From positions 155,700,730 through 155,764,729 of the forward strand of contig OY856188.1 in the NCBI GenBank assembly GCA_963693315.1: a DNA stretch of 64,000 nucleotides. The letters run 5' to 3'. The translations under genes and the position numbers were made by a program. The notes beneath the pieces are model-generated. The model worked only from the letters and a program-made list of their open reading frames with translations. It was not told where the DNA came from and made no database searches. Source of the DNA: Diogma glabrata (taxonomy: Eukaryota; Arthropoda; Insecta; Diptera; Cylindrotomidae). Positions 47,462-57,212 of the stretch are shown piece after piece; the first letter of the stretch is position 1; every line of letters starts with the position of its first letter.

Positions 47462-48741
47462 ATGCCACGAAGAGTTCATACTTCTTAAAGAAAAAGCGGC
47501 TTCCAGCAGAGAAAGACCAAACAGGCTAAAATAGATGCAGTTCAGAGCATATCTGGATCCATCTATAAACGTGTTACAAAACCCGATGATATCCAAGGTT
47601 CATCAAAAGAAACTGATTCTCACGTTGATGCAACGAATGTTTCAGAGAATATTGGCTCATCTTCGGAAAGCAACAGCGACAATACAGAATTAATAATGAT
47701 AACCTATGATGAAGACGAATTAGAAAGAAATGCTGAAAATGACAGTGATAATGCTGCTAATCCTTCTACCATCGAAGACAGCATTTGCATGGGTGAATCA
47801 CTTCAGGACTTAAGAGATGTATCACATTGGAATATACTCGTCTCTGATAATGTTCGCATTGAAATCATAAAAAAGGAACTGGACATTTTCAAAATAGAGA
47901 AGGGTCGTTTGCTACTGTATCTAGACACGGGTTGGGGTTCGCCATCTTTCTAAAGAATGGTATTATAAAGTGATGCCTTATGGTGAAAAAATTCTGCGGT
48001 CATGGATGGTTTATTTAATTATAACCTGTACTGTTCATAATAACCTGTACAGCTTCTGCTGTCGTATATTAGCTGTCACCAATAGTAAAAATACAAAATC
48101 TACGACTGGATTTCAGAAGTGGTGGAAACTAAATCCCAAAGTAACCGACCATGAAACTTCAAATGAACATCTGGATAATTTTTAAAAGTGGCAAACTTTG
48201 GAAATGAGGTTAAAATTTCATAAAACGATAGGAGACGCAGCCTTGCAATTAATATATAATGAAAAACAGAAGTGGAAACATCTTTTATCCGGATTATTGA
48301 ATATAACTTTGTTTTTATCTAAACAAAACCTAGCATTTCGTTGACATGATGAACGACAAAGTTCTTCAAATAGAGGCAATTTTTTAGAACTAGTCAATCT
48401 ATTGTCTAAGTATGATGTAGTGTTAAAAATACACATTTTGAATTTGGAGCATGGTATATCACCAAAAGTATCATATTTGTCACCAGATATACAAAATGAG
48501 TTCATAAATGTTCTATCGAACCACGTAAAGTTTAAGCTTGTCAACGAAATTAAATCGGTTAAATATTTTGGAATTATGATTTATGTTTGATAGCACACCT
48601 GACATTTCACAAATTGATCAAATGTCAGAAGTGATGCGTTATGTGAAAATTGATGGTAGAAAAGTGGAAATCAAGCAAGTATTCCTTGAATTTTTTCCTT
48701 TACATGGAAAAAAGCCGCTGATTTAAGCGATAAAATTCTTA
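47462..48741 (+). pseudogene. hAT transposase, N-terminal half (ZMYM1-like)
   Basis: From ATG 47462 the frame reads MPRRVHTS, a stop, then on through KTKQAKIDAVQSISGSIYKR and an acidic region to 47953. In shifted frames come the TTF-type zinc region (GFQKWWKLNPKVTDHETSNE, then EMRLKFHKTIGDAALQLIY), LLNITLFLSKQNLAFR, and NFLELVNLLSKYDVVLKIHI. After further breaks comes DSTPDISQIDQMSEVMRYVK. The order matches ZMYM1-like hAT proteins. At least one nonsense mutation and several frameshifts are visible. The coding line is cut at the TA of 48740-48741 and resumes at 50459. Confidence 0.85.
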
Positions 48742-50456
48742 CACTGAAAAAAAATTGAAGTAACGACAACCTCATCTCGAAGTTGGCAGTTTATTATTCA
48801 TGCAAAGAAAAAGCAAAGCAATTCATGCAAAGAATATTTACAAACAATTGCACCATGATTGGGACAACTAATTAGTACTCAGTAACATTTTCCTGACAAC
48901 AGAATGAGGTTTATTTAAAATATAAAGTGTTATATCCAATATAACAGTAGTTGAATAAAGTTAATAACTATTTCCATGTAAACATATATCTTTGGCCTGA
49001 CTTTTTCATGAATTACTTCGGTCTGAAAGACCTAAGTATTACATTCATGAGCCAAAAGTGAAATTCTTACCCCCACTTTTTTGGCATTTCTCGACGTTTT
49101 AGGACCTACTGATTCTAAAAAAGCAAAAAAAAAATGTATGCCTGTCTGCCGGCCGTCATTACCTACGCTACAGGGAAAACCCCTGAAGGGATTTCAAAAA
49201 TTTTATTTCTAAAAATAGGTATACTCAAGGGACAGGTCCGAAAGGACGCTGTGTTCGATAACTGTACCGGAAGTGTGTCAAAAAAATCATTATGTGTCTC
49301 AAAAATGTCAAATTTTCATATTTTTGGCTTAAAAAACGTTCATTTTAAGTGATTACGAGTAGGAACATTAAAATTGGATTTCTTGATGGTCGGGATTGGT
49401 ATGTGAGATCAAAAACTAGATTATTGCATTAGAAGTTTGTCAAAAAAATGTTGTCAAGTGTGTCAAAAGAAAGATTTTAATTTATTTTTTTACCTTATTT
49501 TTTAGAAAAAAAATATTATTAATTGTTTGTTTGAAATGAAATTTTATTATTATTATTGAGAATTATGGCATTATAAGTTTGTCAAAAAAAGTTGTCAAGT
49601 GTGTCAAAGGTTTTTATTTAATTTTTACCCAATTTTTTTAGAAAACAATAAAATTAATTGTTTGTATGACATGATATTTTATTATTATTATAGAGCATTA
49701 TGGCATTATAAGTTTGTCAAAAATTAATGTCAAGTGTGTCAAAAAATGATTTCATTTATTTTTTTAGCCAATTTTTTGGAAAAAAAATGTAGCTGTTTTT
49801 ATGACGTAAATGTAATTTAGAATGAAATTGGACATGGAAATTTTTGAATTTGTTATAGTTTTTGAAATATTTTTAGAATTTTGGAAAAAGTTTGAATTTT
49901 TAAGAATTTTTGAAATATTATTGGAGTTTAGAAAAAATTTAAATATTTGATTTTATTCTAATTTTTGGAATTTTGAAAAAGTTTGATCTTATTTAATTTA
50001 ACAATATTTTTGGAATTTTGATTATAATTTTCCGGCAACGTATTGATGTTTCGTGTTAGTTTTGTAATAAATTTTTAAACAGAGATAAAAAATACTTTTA
50101 CTTTAACAAAGAGTTATGTTTGATATGCATCGCTGCCCAAAACTAAAAACCATGTCCTCATAAAAGTATTTTGCCGAAAACTATATACAAATCCTTAACC
50201 CAGACCGAAGTCTTGATATCTCAGAGCTGTGAGATTTCAGCCCCTCCATATTTTTTCATTTTAAAATTTAAGCATTTGAGATTAATGAACTATATTTTAT
50301 TTTCACATAAATATTTCATGTGATTGTCGCAACTACATCGGCTTATAATTGTACAGTTGTTGAATCAATATCGTAGTTCGATTCGCCATATCTGCCCGCA
50401 CGGTGAGGTTGAGACAACAGCATTTCGATTGGAAATATGACGTGTTTTTTTCAGTG
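48742..50456. mobile_element. 1.7-kb insertion with CACTGAAAAAAA TIRs in the hAT gene
   Basis: Starts CACTGAAAAAAA (48742) and ends TTTTTTTCAGTG (50456), with TA on both sides (48740-48741 and 50457-50458). Removing it together with one TA restores the hAT coding line as DKILKNLENDGVDVMNC with no base lost, which proves a precise TA-duplicating insertion. No transposase was found. The element is non-autonomous, of Tc1/mariner-like habit. Confidence 0.85.
49080..50290 (-). repeat. Long composite non-coding repeat, copy 2
   Basis: Inverted and shorter relative of 21340-24250: GGTACAGTTATCGAACAC, TTGACAAACTTATAATGC-type array, CAAAATTCTAAAAAT-type array, TTGCCGGAAAATT, ACAAAACTAACACGAAACAT, GGGGCTGAAATCTCACAGC. 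It lies wholly inside the TA-flanked insertion, so the whole family may be this transposon type. Confidence 0.75.
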
Positions 50457-50458
50457 TA

Positions 50459-51560
50459 AAAATCTTGAAAATGACGGTGTAGATGTTATGAATTGTCGTT
50501 CCCAAGGTTATGATAATGCAGCTGTTATGAATAGTATACATGGAGACGTGCAAGCTATTATTAATTTATGTGGCCAACACTCATTTACCCAAAATGTAGC
50601 TTGTGTAACGTTTTTTGGAACAGTGGAAGCCATTTTTACATATTTTTCTGCTTCGATTACCCGCTGGAAAGTACTTGTTAAAAACAACAAAGCAACTGTT
50701 AAAAGAATATTAACAGCGCATTGGAGTGCTCATTATGCTGCAGTAAAAATATTGGCCGAAAGTTTTTGTGGGGTTGTGGCTGCAATTGAGAAGTTAAGTG
50801 ATCAACCAGAAAATGTAGACACTAGAGGCGCTGCACAGAACCTTATCAATGCAGCATGTGATTTTACGTTTCTTTGCTATCTTTTGTTTTGGAATGATAT
50901 TCTAAGAGATATAATATGTGTGCTGAGATTGGATTGCAAAGCAAGGGCTTGAATGTTGATCAATTAGTTAACGTAACGAAGTCACATTGTAGAAGAGGCA
51001 ATAAATCTTGCTGTGGAAAAATCAGAGGACTATGACATTCCAATGGAAAGCCGAATTCGCCGTAAAAACGTAAAAAACGAATGGCTGGTGAGTTTGCCCC
51101 TGATGTTGGACTGACACTGAGAGCTCAACTTAAATAGGACATGTTGGAATATCTTGACCGATTCAGTGTTGAACTCCAAACTAGAATTGTTCGAGGTTGT
51201 TTGTGCAGACAAACACTTAGCTATTGGCGAACAATGAAGTGTTGAAATTATCTGTATCAAAATTTACCGGTTTTTATGATGAGGTTTCGGCAACAGAACT
51301 CCTCATAGAGATACAAAGGTTAAGGAGGCATTTAAAAGCGGTCAATGTTACAGTTTCTAGCTGGGTGTACCTAGATTTTTTGAAATTCGTCGTAGAATTT
51401 TCAGAATTTCTTTCGAATCTTACGGTCGCACTAAAGTTATTTATGACTATTTGCGTATAAGTGGCTTCGTGTAAGAGGAGTTTCAGCAAATTAAAATTAA
51501 TTAAAAATTGCTTGCGGGCAAAAATGACACAATGTAGCTTATTAATAATAATGCTCATTT
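50459..51560 (+). pseudogene. hAT transposase, C-terminal half (ZMYM1-like)
   Basis: Resumes with KNLENDGVDVMNCRSQGYDN, then VTFFGTVEAIFTYFSASITRW, RILTAHWSAHYAAVKILAES and DTRGAAQNLINAACDFTFLC, up to a frameshift near 50908. Later blocks are in changing frames. The end gives VASCKRSFSKLKLIKNCLRA, the hAT C-terminal dimerisation motif. Several stops and shifts make it non-functional. Confidence 0.88.
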
Positions 51561-51627
51561 GTATTAATTAAAAAAACTATAAATTACGTTTATCGCCTTT
51601 TTATTATTATTGACAGTTTTTATTTTT

Positions 51628-51681
51628 GGGGTGACACCACAATATCCGCCCCGGGTGCCACCCATGCTAGCTACGCCACTG
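51628..51681 (+). repeat. Right terminal region of the hAT element
   Basis: GGGGTGACACCACAATATCC...GGGTGCCACCC...GCTAGCTACGCCACTG. The last 16 bases, inverted, are a widespread hAT terminus. Followed by TATCTAGG, the candidate target copy. Confidence 0.75.
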
Positions 51682-51689
51682 TATCTAGG

Positions 51690-53214
51690 TTTGGTCAGCC
51701 AATAGATGGTGCGGTGTTTTGATTTCAAATGTTTGTTATAATATAATGATACAGTTTTGGAGTTACACGCTTAGTTTTTTCGATTTTGTGAATTATTTTA
51801 TTTTAATTGTGTTGTGTATCATTTAATTATTATTATTATTTTTAACTATAAAATACTAATTTTTTAAAAGAATAAACTAAAATTGTGTAAGTATTAATTA
51901 ATTTGTTTAAAAATAATTTTATTTAAAATAATAATTGCCGTGGCCCATTCTCCGATGAAATTGAAATTGAATCTGCAAATCGACTAAAGAATTTCAATTT
52001 CCTCTGCTATCGCTTTGAGTAAATTTTGACCGATTGTAGTGTTGAAATTCAAATAATATTTGCTGCTCAATAATTATTGTTTTTCGTAATTTAATTTTTG
52101 TAGAAGAAAATAAAGCAAAACAAAAAATAATATTTCAGCGAGAAACGACAAAATTTCAATTTCATCGGCATTTTTGAGAAATGGTTCACGGCAAATAATA
52201 CAGAACAAATCTACTTTACCGATTGTCTTTTTTCGATTTTTTTTAAAAATGTTTCAACGTTTTAAAAACAATGACGCAAAACAAATTTGCGAAATTCATT
52301 AGAATTTTGACAACAGTTAAAATCCTGTTGTCAAAATAGCTTAAATAACTTTAATGATTTCTTTAAAAATACCCAATAATTACGGTTAGTAGTTAAAACG
52401 TCTATATAACGTAATAGTCAATAACATTAGTTATAAACCAAAAAGTTTCGGGTACGAATCAAGTCACGGCGTTCAGTTTTCTTTTGCTATTTTCGTTTTT
52501 ATTTATATTTTAGGCTCAAAATCACGGAGGTGGAAAATTTCAAGTTTGGTTTTATGACAAAAAACAATAAATGCTGTAATGCATAATATACGTGCTTCTC
52601 ACATGTGTTAGGTTCCAGGTTCCTCCAGTTTAATTTCCCAATTTTAAATTATCCAAAACCCTTATTTCTCAACATATCTAAACTCGTCAAAATGCAGCAC
52701 AAGCATTTTGACTTTACAACAATTATTTTGAACAAAATAATTGATTTGATCCATATATTTTGCAATTAATAGTTTTTAATTACGTTTGCAGAAAATATGT
52801 TTCAAATCAGTTTCTTGACTTTAAAATAAGTGTTATGAAAAAACAATTATTGAAAAAACAATTATTGAATCAGAGCATTTATAAGTAATGATAAATGTTC
52901 TGACCAATACAAAAATAATAAATAATTTGAATAACACGCCTTTCCATTATTGATTCCCCTTATTACAAATTAAATAAATCGATATATATATACTTATGTA
53001 CTAACACTCCCCTTCAATTGTTTTAATTTAATTTAATTTTAAGAATATTCAAATTATATGAAATGACTCCGAATTAGACCGTTAACGAGGAATAACAAAA
53101 ATATTAGAGTCACAGATTTAATTAAAATAAAGATATATTAAATAATAACGCGTTTTAAGTGTTTCAAAATCAAAGAAGTTTCAACGGTCCGTGGTCCACA
53201 ACACATGGACACAC
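51690..53214. other. Gene-free AT-rich stretch
   Basis: No gene seen. It contains a small foldback (listed next) and a short ATT run near 51830. Confidence 0.5.
51930..52200. repeat. Foldback with ATTGCCGTG ends
   Basis: Left TTGCCGTGGCCCATTCTCCG...GATGAAATTGAAATTG and right CAATTTCATCGGC...GGTTCACGGCAA are inverted copies about 265 bp apart end to end. Between them lies CCTCTGCTATCGCTTTGAG (52001-52019), a weaker form of the GC-rich centre motif. Confidence 0.75.
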
Positions 53215-53400
53215 ATGTAGTCAGCTCACGCGTTAAGTTAAGACCAGCAGGTTAAGTCGATCGTCCAAAAACAAATATTTATCTCGTCGCAGGTCGAGTT
53301 GGTTAAATGGTTACCCATTAACTTTGATCAGAAGGACGCCGTTTCGATTCCCGAACCGACCGTAACTGAGATAAAACAATTGTTAAGGATCTTGCGTTTT
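53215..53400 (+). mobile_element. tRNA-related SINE
   Basis: Contains GTTAAGTCGATCGTCC, TTTATCTCGTCGCAG, an A-box-like GTCGAGTTGGTTAAATGG and a B-box-like GTTTCGATTCCCG about 65 bp apart in total. The ends GGTCG and CGACC could pair like an acceptor stem. The T and anticodon arms do not fold properly, so it is not a tRNA gene. A partial second copy lies at 19794-19867. Confidence 0.55.
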
Positions 53401-53705
53401 TCAAAGCATTTTTTCATTCTATTCAATTAAACACAATTTCTGATGATTTATAATTTTAAAATGAATAAGTTTCAATAAAAATGGTACAGCATAAATTTAA
53501 TGTTATCAAAACAGGTTTTTTTGTATTTTTCCTACCGAGATTGCGGCAACGCGCGACGGGTAATGACTTTTAAATAAACAAAACTTTTACGCTTTTTGGT
53601 TGAAAAAAAAAACAAAATAAAACGTTATTTAAAATATGACTATAGATAGCGATGCAAAGACTCAAAATGAAAAACAATTTCGGAGTGACGTGAATTATCC
53701 ATTTT

Positions 53706-54005
53706 CATATATGATTTTTTGTAGTTACACTAACACCAAAAATAAGTCACTTTAAAAATAAAAAAATAAAACAAAATTGATTTGATTTTTAATTTTTATC
53801 TAATTTTTATTTTACTACGCGTTTCAATCTGATGCAGATCATCGACAGGTAATATTTTGTAACTGAACAGTAGCAGTTACAAAATATTACCTGTCGATGA
53901 TCTGCATCGCGTAGTAAAATAAAAATTAGATAAAAATTAAAAATCAAATCAATTTTGTTTTTTTTTTTATTTTTGGTCTTAGTGTAACTACAAAAAATCA
54001 TATAT
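53706..54005. repeat. 300-bp palindrome with 8-bp loop
   Basis: The inner 35 bp of each arm (ending GTAACTG at 53865, restarting CAGTTAC at 53874) are perfect. The outer ends CATATATGATTTTTTGTAGT and its inverse are also kept. The left arm has an extra stretch of about 20 bp and a nine-base insert near 53825. The frame 53807-54001 is a by-product. Confidence 0.93.
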
Positions 54006-54044
54006 TAATTTCATATTTATAAAAATTTTAACCTTTTAAACGTT

Positions 54045-54270
54045 TAAACGTTTTTTCGATAGAAGGTCTAGTTTCGCTGAAAATCGTGAAAAACCATTTT
54101 CTACCCCTAAAAACTCACCCCATTTCACCCTCGTTACTCGGATCACTTTTAATTTATGAATTATCCCATCATTTGCGCAATATTTTCTTCCTTATCCAAT
54201 AGTTTTCATGCTGTTACTAATTTTTTCCTCACAAAAAGCTATTTTTACTGGTCTATAGTGTAATGGCATG
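54045..54270. repeat. Dispersed repeat Y, copy 2
   Basis: Opposite-strand relative of 19110-19335, sharing AAAAAGCTATTTTTACTGGT, CGGATCACTTTTAATTTATG and GAAGGTCTAGTTTCGCTGAA. Unknown type. Confidence 0.7.
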
Positions 54271-54757
54271 AAAACTATATCTTTTTTAATTTGTAATAGT
54301 TGTTGCAAAGATGTGTATAATCTACAAATACGCACCGAGATATTTTTTGTGTTTAACCAAAACCTCAGATATTCTACAAGCCCTATTCATTCACGTCATC
54401 TTAAAAAACAATGAGCATTGCCATATGCAAAAAATTGAATTGGTGTTTTTGTTTAAATTTTTTGAATTTTTTTTATATAGAGTTTTATTTTTCTAGAAGG
54501 CGTTATTGGCGTTAAGGCGATTTTTTTAATTTTCTTTATATTGAGTTTTAATTTCAAAATGGCGCTACAAGTTCACAAGTTTTTTCTGTGCTAAAAAATG
54601 AAGAAGGCTTGTATATCGGGGGTTTTGGTTTTACATAAATCATATTAATAACCAAGAGGTAAAACCAAATTGAGAAATCTTAAGTTAGAAATAAGCTATG
54701 TACTTATTCTCCTACACCATTTTATAGACCGCATCCTTGTAATGTACATATATTAGA
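54271..54757. other. Gene-free AT-rich stretch
   Basis: No gene or clear repeat seen. A 61-codon frame at 54311-54496 has no supporting features. Confidence 0.45.
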
Positions 54758-55927
54758 CATCTCTCTCTCTCTCTGGCGTTTACATCCCATGGAGGGATTT
54801 TGCCGTCTGTGCAATCAGCTTCCAATCATCTCGTTCCATGACCAGTTGACCCCAGTTTTGACATCCTATATCACGAAGGTCTTGGATTATGTCATCACGG
54901 CAGCGTTGTCTAGGTCTTCCTCTTCGACGAACACCAACTGGTTGTTGTTGGGGCGCTTTTTTTATCAATCTATCCAATGGAGCCCTTTCTACATGACCAA
55001 ACCATCTAATCCGATTAGATTTAATGAATCCGATTACATCACAGCCTCCAAGAAGCTGTCTGATTTCATGATTCATTCGGATTCTATACTGATTTTCAGC
55101 AACTTTGCATGGACTATAAATTTTTTTGTATGACCGTTGATAAAATTCTATAATTCTACAATAAAATTCTACATTCTACAATGAATGTTGATAAAATTCT
55201 ACAATCGGAAGAAATCAGTGTCTAGCTTTCACTTCCAAATGTAGGCACAGGTCGGATTAATGCTTTGTAAAGTGTGAGTTTACACGACCGCGAAAGACGT
55301 TTTGATCGTAGAAGTTTTGAGTATCCTAGAAAACTCTGTATGCGGCAGAGACACGGGCTTTGATATCTGCCTGCATGTCATTTGAGACGATGTTATTACA
55401 GACCAGAGGTATTTGAAGTTTTCCACGCGTTCCACTTCATAGTCGCCAGTATCCAGATTTCCGGGAGGTATGTTCTTAGATGTTGTTAACACTTTAGTTT
55501 TGCCGGTGTTGATGCATAATCCAAGTCGTTTAGCATTTCTTTCAAGCTGAGAGAGACTATCCTTAATATCGCTTGTTCTACGTCCGAGAATCGCAATATG
55601 ATCTGCGTAGCGGTAGCCAAGAACTTGACTAGATTTGTTATATATGCAGTTTTGTGTCTCAATTCGGCTTTTTCTTATCGCGTACTCCAGCGCCAAATTA
55701 AATAGTACGGGCGTGAGTGAATGACCTTGTCGAACACTTGATGTTATATCGAAAGGATCAGAAACTGACCCTTCGATTACTATTCTACAATTTGATCCCG
55801 ATGTTGTGAGTTTGAACAGAGAAACAAGTTTTTTCTGGGATACCAAGGCATATGAGTGCGGACCAAAGGTTTTTGTGGATGATACTTGTTTAAATACTTG
55901 AACATAATTGCCCTCATTTGGCAACAC
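54758..55927 (-). pseudogene. LINE reverse transcriptase fragment (clade unclear)
   Basis: On the minus strand from 55927: SLFKLTTSGSNCRIVIEGSV, SSVRQGHSLTPVLFNLALEY (RT motif B), GYRYADHIAILGR (motif C, with the second catalytic Asp changed to His) and GLCINTGKTKVL. The frame breaks at about 55280. It resumes at 55076 with IRWFGHVERAPLDRL and RRRGRPRQRCRDDIIQDLRD, the usual C-terminal Trp-Gly-His and Arg-rich region of many LINE proteins. It ends at a TC run (54758-54776). The lost Asp and the frame break mean no activity. The 5' part is missing. Confidence 0.85.
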
Positions 55928-56205
55928 TTAATATTTAAAGATTATTATAAAAATTGTTGTTATAAAAATTGTTGATAACTTCAATTGAATTAATTCTATT
56001 CTGTCATTCTTGTTTTAATCGAAAAAACATGTGGTTATTTTTCTTGAATAAAATAAAATAATGAAATAAATAAAATAGCTGGTGTTTCATGTGTATAAAA
56101 TCTTTAAGTTTTTCAAAAGTTTATTGAACATTTTGGTCCTAACAAGCGGATTTTTTGGATACATTCTAGTCAAATATTAAATCAAGGCGATTTTGCAGTT
56201 ATTTA
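55928..56205. other. Short AT-rich spacer
   Basis: Nothing recognised between the LINE fragment and the tandem repeats to its right. Confidence 0.4.
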
Positions 56206-56960
56206 TAAGAGAATTGATTTGGAGTGCTGTGCAGGTATAAATTAAATAATTCAAGAAAACTAATCTGTTTTTGAATTGCAGGAGATTTTTCAATATATAT
56301 GATTTATTTGGAGTACTTTACAGTCCTAAATTTAATAATTCAAGAAATCTATAACTGTTTTTGGATTGCAAGAGGTTTTTCAATTAATATAATTGATTTG
56401 GATTTCTGTACAATTGTAGATTTAATAATTCAAGAAATCTATACCTGTTTTTGGATTGCAGTTCTATACAGTGGTAAATTGGATTTGGTGTCTTTTGGAT
56501 TTGGAGAAATTTTCAATTAATATAATTGATTTGGAGTACTATACAGTCATAGATTTAGTAATTCAAGAAATCTATACCTGTTTTTGGATTTGGAAAAATT
56601 TTCAATTAACAGAATTGATTTGGAGTGCTGTGCAATTCTATACAGTCATAAATTTATTAATTCAAGAAAAAGATTCAAGGAGTTTTTTTTCAATTGTAAT
56701 GCAGTAGTTGGATTGCAGTTCTATACAGTGGTAAATTTAATATTTTACGAAATTTTACCACGTGTCTTTTGGATTTGGAGAAATTTTCAATTAATATAAT
56801 TGATTTGGAGTACTATACAGTCATAAATTTATTAATTCAAGAAAAACATTCAAGGAGTTTTTTTCAATTGTAATGCAGTAGTTGGATTGGAGTTCTATAC
56901 AGTGGTAAATTTAGTATTTTACGAAATTTTACCACGTGTCTTTTTGGAGTGGAGATTACA
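56206..56960 (+). repeat. Tandem repeats upstream of the BEL/Pao element
   Basis: Units built on TTGATTTGGAGTACTATACA, GTCATAAATTTATTAATTCAAG and AATCTATACCTGTTTTTGG recur every 80-120 bp. A longer unit beginning GTTGGATTGCAGTTCTATAC is repeated at 56706 and 56881 (175 bp apart). They may belong to the LTR or leader of the element that starts coding at 57213. Three overlapping short frames here are repeat by-products. Confidence 0.8.
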
Positions 56961-57212
56961 ATTAAGGTAAAAAATAAGCAATGTATTAATTAAGAATTAT
57001 TGAAATTAGAAATGTATTAGGTGTCTAAAATAAGAACAATATTTTCTGCTTCAACTTCCTTTTACTCAAGGGAGTGGCTGGTTCTCCGTGGTTTGGCGTC
57101 TTTCCTTTGTCGAGTATTGATCTCTAAGTGCGTTATATATTTCGTTTAATTCAGTTATTAAGGATTAATGTGTTGTTTTAAAATTATATCAACAATTTAA
57201 AATTATATCAAC

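Larger units (their letters stand above)
46463..51681 (+). mobile_element. hAT element with ZMYM1-like transposase, broken
   Basis: The right end, read inwards, is CAGTGGCGTAGCTAGC...GGTGGCACCC, a common hAT terminus. The left end near 46465 reads AAGTGGTTTGCGTCG...ATGTGGCACCC and appears to be its diverged partner. Flanks TGTATAGG (46455-46462) and TATCTAGG (51682-51689) agree at 6 of 8 bases, as expected for an old 8-bp duplication. Inside are the two halves of the transposase, a Penelope fossil and a 1.7-kb insertion. Confidence 0.65.

Noticed and set aside
53280..53350. tRNA gene
   Set aside because: A- and B-box-like sequences are present, but the T and anticodon arms do not pair and the T-loop register is wrong; treated as a SINE.
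53807..54001. 64-codon frame on the minus strand
   Set aside because: Falls inside the 53706-54005 palindrome and is AT-composition driven.
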